Shown here piece by piece: positions 6,064 to 10,473 of a stretch of 10,473 nt of DNA (positions are counted from its first letter, which is position 1; each line of letters opens with the position of its first letter). A program made the position numbers and the translations under genes. Source of the DNA: Bacillota bacterium (GTDB lineage Bacteria > Bacillota > Clostridia > Christensenellales > Aristaeellaceae); assembly GCA_023460055.1 (NCBI GenBank), contig JAEWRJ010000182.1, positions 1 through 10,473 of the forward strand, in the 5' to 3' direction. The notes under the pieces were generated by a model. The model was not told where the DNA came from, did not search any database, and worked only from the letters and a program-made list of their open reading frames with translations.

Positions 6064-6714
6064 ATGCTGATTTATTACTGCGCCAAGTGCCAGAAGCAGA
6101 ACGCGAACAATGTGTGCGAGAGCTGCGGCAAAGGCCTGGCCGGCACCTCCGCCCGCTTCATCTGGTCGGATTACCGCATGTCCCTGGGCGACGCGGTCAA
6201 GCTGGGCCAGGCATTCCGCCTGCCGCTGATTGCCCTGTCGCTGCTGATCACTGTCATGCTGGCGCTGGAATATATCCTGACCGGTTCGCGCGCGCTCATC
6301 TTTTTGACGGATTCGGGCATCCTGCCGCAGATGGTGCAGCTGTATTTCGGCGCGATCGGCCTGGCGCTGCTGGTGCTCGCCATGCAGGGACATGAGAATG
6401 TGCAGTATGTGATGGATCCCAAGGGCGTGTTAAAGCGCACCTGGATCAAACCCGGCCGCCTGCGCTGCTGGTCAAGGGGCCTGCGCTACGACCCCCGCGC
6501 GGTACAGCAAAACCCTGACGGCGAACCCTTTTATATGGCGCACGAAGAGTATCTTGTCTGGCAGGATGCCAAGCGCTACACCCTCCGCCCGCACGCGGGC
6601 CGCATCAAGCTTTACCGGCCCTATGCCTTTGTCTTTATGACGCTGAACCTTCCCCGCGAAGAATATGACTACGCCGCGCGGATGGTCGCCGGCAAGGTGA
6701 AGCTGAAAAAGTAG
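6064..6714 (+). CDS. Zinc-ribbon protein with two membrane helices, function unknown
   Basis: The product is 216 residues. The ATG at 6064 is chosen over an in-frame ATG at 5947 because the promoter and the purine-rich ribosome binding site (6052-6061) lie between them. C6-x2-C9 and C18-x2-C21 form a short zinc ribbon at the N-terminus. Two hydrophobic segments follow (about 53-72 and 90-107). The C-terminal region from about 112 on is soluble, basic and aromatic, with 'VMDPKGVLKRTWIKP' (116-130) and 'LYRPYAFVFMTLN' (183-195). This resembles the bacterial PH-like domains found after paired helices in small membrane proteins, but that is a structural guess. A zinc ribbon plus membrane helices suggests a scaffold or assembly role at the inner membrane. 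I do not recognise the gene. It is followed 243 bases later by the YkuD-CapA gene on the same strand. Confidence 0.8.
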   Translation: MLIYYCAKCQKQNANNVCESCGKGLAGTSARFIWSDYRMSLGDAVKLGQAFRLPLIALSLLITVMLALEYILTGSRALIFLTDSGILPQMVQLYFGAIGLALLVLAMQGHENVQYVMDPKGVLKRTWIKPGRLRCWSRGLRYDPRAVQQNPDGEPFYMAHEEYLVWQDAKRYTLRPHAGRIKLYRPYAFVFMTLNLPREEYDYAARMVAGKVKLKK

Positions 6715-6897
6715 CATTATACTGATGCAAAACGTTAATGCCCCCAAAGCAGAGAGTTATTTTGACTCCGCGCAAGGAGCAGACGAAGGGAAGCGCAGCA
6801 GAGCTACGCTGAATGAGCGGCCGCGATGCACCGAGGCAAAAGAACCGATACGTTGATGCATTTGCGTTTGGAATCAGTATTGCATCGGCAGATTTTA

Positions 6898-6930
6898 GGC
6901 GGAGGCCGTTTCCTCCAGCCTGTGTTTTGT
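6898..6930 (+). terminator. Hairpin just upstream of the YkuD-CapA gene, possible weak terminator
   Basis: GGC-GGAGG (6898-6905) pairs with CCTCC-A-GCC (6912-6920), with one bulged A and a six-base loop, and is followed by TGTGTTTTGT. It could end the zinc-ribbon transcript or act in the leader of the next gene, whose ribosome binding site begins some 20 bases later. The gap 6715-6957 otherwise shows an imperfect dyad (AGCGCAG/CTACGCT near 6791-6809), a GCGGCCGC octamer at 6817-6824 and no clear promoter. Confidence 0.4.
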
Positions 6931-6957
6931 GTACCCAATTAGGAAAGGATGACCGGC

Positions 6958-9264
6958 ATGAAACTACCTGCACAGCTGAATCTCGCTTGGCCCCTTGCCC
7001 TGCTTGCGCTTATACTGGCCATTTCTCCCGCCTATGCCGCGGAAACGGAAGGCAACAGCCAGCTTATGTACTGCATCCCCTCCCACGACAGCATTGCGCA
7101 AAACCTGTTTGACGATTTTGTGGTGGACTATATGCTGGCAAAGGACGGCAGCGTACGGGTATCCCTGTTTGCCGGCGAGGTGAATGGAAAAGCGCTCAAG
7201 GTGTGGACAATCGAACGCGAGGGGAACACGCCCACCAGCTTTAACTGGGACGGCAGGCTGAGGGATCAGCTGATCGAACCGGGAAAATATGTTCTGCGGT
7301 TTTCCACACGGAACAAGGCCGAAGAAAAGGCGGATATCGCCTTTGAGATAACCGCGCCGCAGGACCCTCTCCCGCTGCGGGTGACGGCGCCCGGCGACTA
7401 TCTGCCTCCCTCTATGGATACACAAAACGTCTGGCAGGCCATGATGGCCCCGATGGCGGTTGCAGCCTCGGGCGACCTGAGCCACGAGCCTATATACGAC
7501 CGCCCCGGCGGTAAAAAAATCGGCCATGTTCACGGGCAGACTTCCGGCTTGATCATTCTGGAACTAAACCCCGATGGCTTTGCCAAGGTGGGTGCCTGGG
7601 GTACGGAAGACGGCAGCTACATCGAAGGCTACATCCAGCAGGAGCGGCTGGCTATGAAACAGCCCCATCCCCGCTGGGGTCTGCTGATCGATAAGACAGC
7701 TCAGAAGATGTATATCTATGAGGCGGACGCGGACGCCGGGGAGGGCGCCAAACTGCTGGACACGCTGGATATCTCCACCGGACTGATGGCCCGCAAAAAG
7801 CTGTTCCGCGAGACGCGGGCCGGGGCCTTCATTACCCAAAAGCGGGTCAAAAGCTTTTCGAGCGAGGGCTACCGCTACGATTTTGCCATCCGCATTGACG
7901 GCGGCAACCTGATCCACGAAATGGGGCACAGGCTGTCAGGCAAAGAGAAGGACTTCACCGGCCAGACGCCCCAGTTGGGTACCAAGGCCTCCCACGGCTG
8001 CGTGCGCGTCAGCCCCATGCAGGGCGGCAATGGCATCAACGCCGAGTGGCTGTGGCGGCGGCTGCCGCGCAACACCAAGGTGCTGGTGCTGGACGACCCG
8101 CAGGCGCGCATGAACCGGCTGGAAGAGATCGGGGAGGTTCCCCCGCTGGCTTCAGCTGCTCAGCCCATCCCGACCTCGGCTTCCGCCGCGGCGATAGCGG
8201 ATGATCCCTTCATTGTGCCGGAAGACGCGCCCGGGCTTCCAATAGCGCAAGCGGTCCCTGCGCCGCAGGCAGAGCAGACCGAAGAGATCTCAGAAACCAT
8301 CGCGGCGGAACCCGCCCAAATCGGCCCCGTCAGGCTGACGATGACCTTTACCGGCGATAGCATCCTGGGCAGTGAGGAAAAGAGCCGCAAAAAGCCTGAA
8401 TCCTTCGACAGCTTCATCGCCGAGAAGGGCTATGCGTGGCCTTTCTCCGGCCTGTACGATCTATTGAGCGCGGATGACCTGAGCATCATCAACCTGGAAG
8501 GCGTCCTGAAGGACGACACCCGGGGCAGGCAGCAGGGAAAGCTCCACTGGTTCCGCGGGCCGACAAGTTTTGCCAACATCCTGCCCGCCGGCAGTATCGA
8601 GCTGGCCGGTCTGGCCAACAACCACATGCGCGATTACGGCATCGCCGGCCACAACAGCACCCGAGAAGCCCTGAAAGCTGCCGGGATCCCCTATTTCGGC
8701 TACGGCGACACTTATATTCATGAGCATCAGGGGTTGAAGATCGGCTTTGGGGGCATCCGCGAGACCATCTGGCGCCAGAAGCCCGGCCTGCCCGGCGAGG
8801 AGATCGCCGCCCTGAAAGAAGCAGGCTGCGACTATATCGTCTACACCATCCACGCGGGCAAAGAATATTCCAGGACACATAACGAGCTGCAGGAGAAAAT
8901 CGCCCGCTCTATCATCGACGCGGGGGCCGATATCGTTATCGGCATGCACCCGCATGTGGTGCAGGGCATCGAAAAGTACAAGGACGGTCTGATCGTCTAC
9001 TCGCTGGGCAACTTCAGCTTCGGCGGCAATCTGAAGCTGACGGAGTTTGACGGCCTGGCGTTGCAGGTGATCCTCGACTTTGAAGGCAGGGAGCTTAAGG
9101 AAACAACGCTGAAGCTGATCCCCGTGCTGACCACCGGCACCAAGCCCGCCAACGATTTCCGCCCCATCCCCGCGCAGGGGGAGAATAAGGAAAGGATTCT
9201 GAAGCTGGTGCAGGATGACAGCCCGGAGCTGGAGATCCGTGAGGTCATGACGTTCAGCAGGTAA
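6958..9264 (+). CDS. Exported L,D-transpeptidase (YkuD) fused to a CapA-type metallophosphatase-like domain
   Basis: The product is 768 residues from ATG 6958, preferred over ATG 6949 because AAAGGA lies eight bases before it and would abut the earlier one. Parts in order: signal peptide 1-27 (ending SPAYA); a FlgD-like Ig fold, about 65-133, with 'NWDGR' and 'GKYVLRF'; an SH3-like region, about 172-232; a YkuD domain, about 239-378, with the catalytic motif SHGCVR at 345-350 (nucleophile C348) and upstream H320; a Pro/Ala/Glu-rich linker, about 385-455; and a CapA (PGA-synthesis-type) domain, about 458-722. CapA landmarks are FTGDSILG (464-471), INLEGVL (511-517), LANNHMRDYG (552-561), IHAGKEY (631-637), GMHPHVVQ (662-669) and YSLGNFSF (681-688). 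YkuD enzymes make 3-3 peptidoglycan cross-links or attach proteins to the wall; CapA/PgsA proteins take part in poly-gamma-glutamate or capsule production. All expected motif residues are present in both, so the protein probably acts outside the membrane on wall peptides and a linked polymer, which is an inference. Confidence 0.92.
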   Translation: MKLPAQLNLAWPLALLALILAISPAYAAETEGNSQLMYCIPSHDSIAQNLFDDFVVDYMLAKDGSVRVSLFAGEVNGKALKVWTIEREGNTPTSFNWDGRLRDQLIEPGKYVLRFSTRNKAEEKADIAFEITAPQDPLPLRVTAPGDYLPPSMDTQNVWQAMMAPMAVAASGDLSHEPIYDRPGGKKIGHVHGQTSGLIILELNPDGFAKVGAWGTEDGSYIEGYIQQERLAMKQPHPRWGLLIDKTAQKMYIYEADADAGEGAKLLDTLDISTGLMARKKLFRETRAGAFITQKRVKSFSSEGYRYDFAIRIDGGNLIHEMGHRLSGKEKDFTGQTPQLGTKASHGCVRVSPMQGGNGINAEWLWRRLPRNTKVLVLDDPQARMNRLEEIGEVPPLASAAQPIPTSASAAAIADDPFIVPEDAPGLPIAQAVPAPQAEQTEEISETIAAEPAQIGPVRLTMTFTGDSILGSEEKSRKKPESFDSFIAEKGYAWPFSGLYDLLSADDLSIINLEGVLKDDTRGRQQGKLHWFRGPTSFANILPAGSIELAGLANNHMRDYGIAGHNSTREALKAAGIPYFGYGDTYIHEHQGLKIGFGGIRETIWRQKPGLPGEEIAALKEAGCDYIVYTIHAGKEYSRTHNELQEKIARSIIDAGADIVIGMHPHVVQGIEKYKDGLIVYSLGNFSFGGNLKLTEFDGLALQVILDFEGRELKETTLKLIPVLTTGTKPANDFRPIPAQGENKERILKLVQDDSPELEIREVMTFSR

Positions 9265-9312
9265 TGCTGCTGTAAAAGCATGTATGATGCAAGCCGTATA
9301 ACCCCTTTTTCT

Positions 9313-9338
9313 GCACGTGCCCCGCGCGTGCTTTTATT
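9313..9338 (+). terminator. Rho-independent terminator of the YkuD-CapA gene
   Basis: GCACGTG (9313-9319) pairs with CGCGTGC (9325-9331), seven base pairs including one G-T pair, around the loop CCCCG. TTTTATT follows at once. It lies about 50 bases after the stop codon. Its T-run overlaps the -35 box of the next promoter, so one transcript ends where the next unit begins. Confidence 0.78.
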
Positions 9339-9365
9339 GAATCTTGTGATAAGGTATGCTATATT
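9337..9365 (+). promoter_or_regulatory. Sigma-A-type promoter of the diguanylate cyclase gene
   Basis: TTGAAT (9337-9342) and TATATT (9360-9365) are 17 bases apart, and TGC directly precedes the -10 as an extended element. The expected start near 9372 would leave a leader of about 190-200 bases before the cyclase start codon. Confidence 0.75.
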
Positions 9366-9387
9366 CATCAAAACGCGGCGCTTGATG
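9366..9387 (+). promoter_or_regulatory. Possible operator dyad at the cyclase transcription start
   Basis: CATCAA (9366-9371) and TTGATG (9382-9387) form a perfect inverted repeat with a 10-base spacer (arm centres 16 bases apart), starting at the base after the -10 box and covering the predicted start site. This is the classic position for a repressor site. The repressor is unknown. It could equally form a weak hairpin at the 5' end of the transcript. Confidence 0.4.
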
Positions 9388-9569
9388 CAGGCATATGTTT
9401 GATGGAAAGACCCTGACAGTCTTGACCCGCAAAAAGAGCAGATCATTTCAAGGGATATTCGCTGATAATATCTTCACGCTGAAAGACCACGCAAGCAACC
9501 GGAGGACGCCATTCCCATAATTGACTGACTTGGCAAGGTAATCAATATCAAAAGGAGACCGATGAGCAT
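9388..9569 (+). other. Long untranslated leader of the diguanylate cyclase, with a small open frame
   Basis: The region is AT-richer than the genes to its left. It contains a 41-codon open frame (ATG 9395 to TAA 9518-9520) that is rich in Lys, Arg and Phe and has only a weak possible ribosome binding site. A hairpin GATATT/AATATC lies at 9454-9472. A strong ribosome binding site, AAAGGAG at 9551-9557, comes near the end. No riboswitch class could be recognised with confidence. Confidence 0.4.
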
Positions 9570-10473
9570 TTGATCTTTTCAGATTTTAAACCAAAACCAA
9601 CCCCCGACAATGGATTGCGCCAGGAATATGAAAGCAGCTATTTAATGCAAAACCAACGTTTTGTTGGCTTTCTTGCGCTTGCCGCCGGAATTCTGCAGAT
9701 TGTACTGCTGTTTCCTGATCTTGCTCATATAAAACAGGCCTCAGGTAAAACTTTGGTTCTGGTTATAAGGATGATTATCAGTGTTTCTGCTCTGGTTTTT
9801 TCTGGGGTATGCCTCAGGCATGCTTTCAAATCATTTCGGATTTTTTCATGGACGGTATCACTCCTTGAATGCGCTGCTATCATAAGCTTTCTGATTGTTT
9901 TTCACCTGTATGAACCGCCGCACTATTTTATTCAAGCCATGGGGATGATTCTTCTGATCATGATCATCTTTTTTGTGCCCAATCAGAGGATCATGATGGT
10001 ATCACTGACCATCAGCGGCATGGCCGCATTTACGCTGTCTGCCTGGCTGAAACTGGGAAGCATCCTTCCTCTCAATGAATTCCTGGCCGGATTGTTCTAT
10101 ATGTCAGCTGTCGTTGGTCTTTGCACAATAGTTTCCTATGCGCTTGACCTGCGCGGTTATAACGAATATCTGATAAAACAGGAACTGATCCGGCTCAACA
10201 GCACAGATCCCCTGACAAAAGCCTATAACCGGAGAAAGCTGACTGCTGATTTTGACCTTTGGTCGGCCTACAGCAGGCGTTATCATCAGCCGCTGTCTTT
10301 GGCGCTGCTGGATATTGATTTGTTCAAATCCATCAATGATGATCATGGACACCAGAAGGCTGACCAGGTGTTGATCAATTTTATCAGCCTGATTAAAGAA
10401 CAGCTGAGAAAAACAGATATACTGGCCCGATGGGGCGGTGACGAGTTCGTCATCCTGTTTCCCGGTATAGGGC
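9570..10473 (+). CDS. Membrane-bound diguanylate cyclase (GGDEF), 3' end cut by the window edge
   Basis: The enzyme makes cyclic di-GMP from two GTP. About 301 codons are visible. An N-terminal sensor region of about six membrane helices (roughly residues 31-50, 61-82, 92-112, 120-138, 143-162 and 168-192) leads into the GGDEF domain. Its markers are STDPLTKAYNRRKL near 215-228, LLDIDLFKSINDDHGH near 251-266, and WGGDEFVILFPG near 287-298 with the GGDEF motif intact. RKTD lies exactly five residues before GGDEF and is the RxxD inhibitory site for product feedback. The common 'GD' after GHxx is replaced by AD. The start is uncertain. TTG 9570 is the first candidate in frame, 12 bases after AAAGGAG. 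ATG 9562 is better spaced but out of frame. ATG 9645 would still leave all helices intact. Any EAL or further domain would lie beyond the edge. Confidence 0.9.
   Translation, partial: MIFSDFKPKPTPDNGLRQEYESSYLMQNQRFVGFLALAAGILQIVLLFPDLAHIKQASGKTLVLVIRMIISVSALVFSGVCLRHAFKSFRIFSWTVSLLECAAIISFLIVFHLYEPPHYFIQAMGMILLIMIIFFVPNQRIMMVSLTISGMAAFTLSAWLKLGSILPLNEFLAGLFYMSAVVGLCTIVSYALDLRGYNEYLIKQELIRLNSTDPLTKAYNRRKLTADFDLWSAYSRRYHQPLSLALLDIDLFKSINDDHGHQKADQVLINFISLIKEQLRKTDILARWGGDEFVILFPGIG

Noticed and set aside
6718..6723. TATACT just after the zinc-ribbon gene as a promoter for the YkuD-CapA gene
   Set aside because: The position 17 bases upstream reads AGGTGA, with no -35 character, and no TG extension is present.
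1970..6850. Possible repeat family shared by 1970-2010 and 6780-6850 (GAAGCG, AATGAGC, GCGAT words in the same order)
   Set aside because: The shared words are short and the spacing differs, so similarity is not above what GC-rich sequence could give. A genome search for either segment would settle it.
9430..9545. Partial resemblance of the cyclase leader to a c-di-GMP-I (GEMM) riboswitch (GAAAGACCACGCAAGC, then CCGG)
   Set aside because: The GGCAAACC strand, the proper P1b pairing around the GAAA and the second tetraloop-receptor half are missing, so the match is a few short words only.

Overview
The window looks like chromosomal DNA of a fairly GC-rich Bacillota (clostridial-type) bacterium. 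The reasons are a complete ribonuclease Y, strong purine-rich ribosome binding sites, sigma-A-type promoters (TTGCCA-17-TATACT; TTGAAT-17-TGC-TATATT), and a secreted L,D-transpeptidase/CapA-type wall protein. The species cannot be named from the sequence.

Layout, left to right. (1) Positions 1-1946 (+) are the end of a carbohydrate ABC importer operon. The last codons of what is probably the solute-binding protein are followed by a GC-rich hairpin with a T-run, then two overlapping permease genes of MalF and MalG type. No ATPase is present, as is usual for CUT1 importers that share one. (2) Positions 1947-2263 are a non-coding stretch rich in hairpins, followed by an AT-rich gene (2264-2995, +) for a protein with uracil-DNA-glycosylase-superfamily-like motifs. 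A good ribosome binding site and ATG upstream, broken from the gene by an A6 run, suggest a frameshifted or longer 5' end. (3) On the minus strand, 3043-3921 encodes a membrane-anchored or secreted protein that resembles a glycoside-hydrolase TIM barrel. Upstream of it lie a TATAAT box and the rho-independent terminator of rny, and then rny itself (4045-5586, -), the membrane-anchored endoribonuclease Y. (4) A 477-base divergent intergenic region holds a 14-bp perfect GC palindrome and a near-consensus promoter. It leads to a zinc-ribbon/two-helix membrane protein (6064-6714, +). (5) A large exported protein (6958-9264, +) joins an Ig-like domain, an SH3-like domain, a YkuD L,D-transpeptidase domain with intact catalytic residues, and a C-terminal CapA-type metallophosphatase-like domain. 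It ends at a clear terminator. (6) A new promoter with a dyad at its start site and a roughly 190-base leader precedes a membrane diguanylate cyclase that runs off the right edge with its GGDEF and inhibitory RxxD motifs intact.

The genes do not form one pathway. The ABC operon imports sugar, rny governs mRNA decay, and the right half deals with the cell envelope (YkuD-CapA wall enzyme, zinc-ribbon membrane protein) and c-di-GMP signalling. No prophage, insertion sequence, CRISPR array, tRNA or rRNA was seen. The most unusual items are the YkuD-CapA fusion, the AT-rich UDG-like gene with its apparent 5' frameshift, and the long leader of the diguanylate cyclase.
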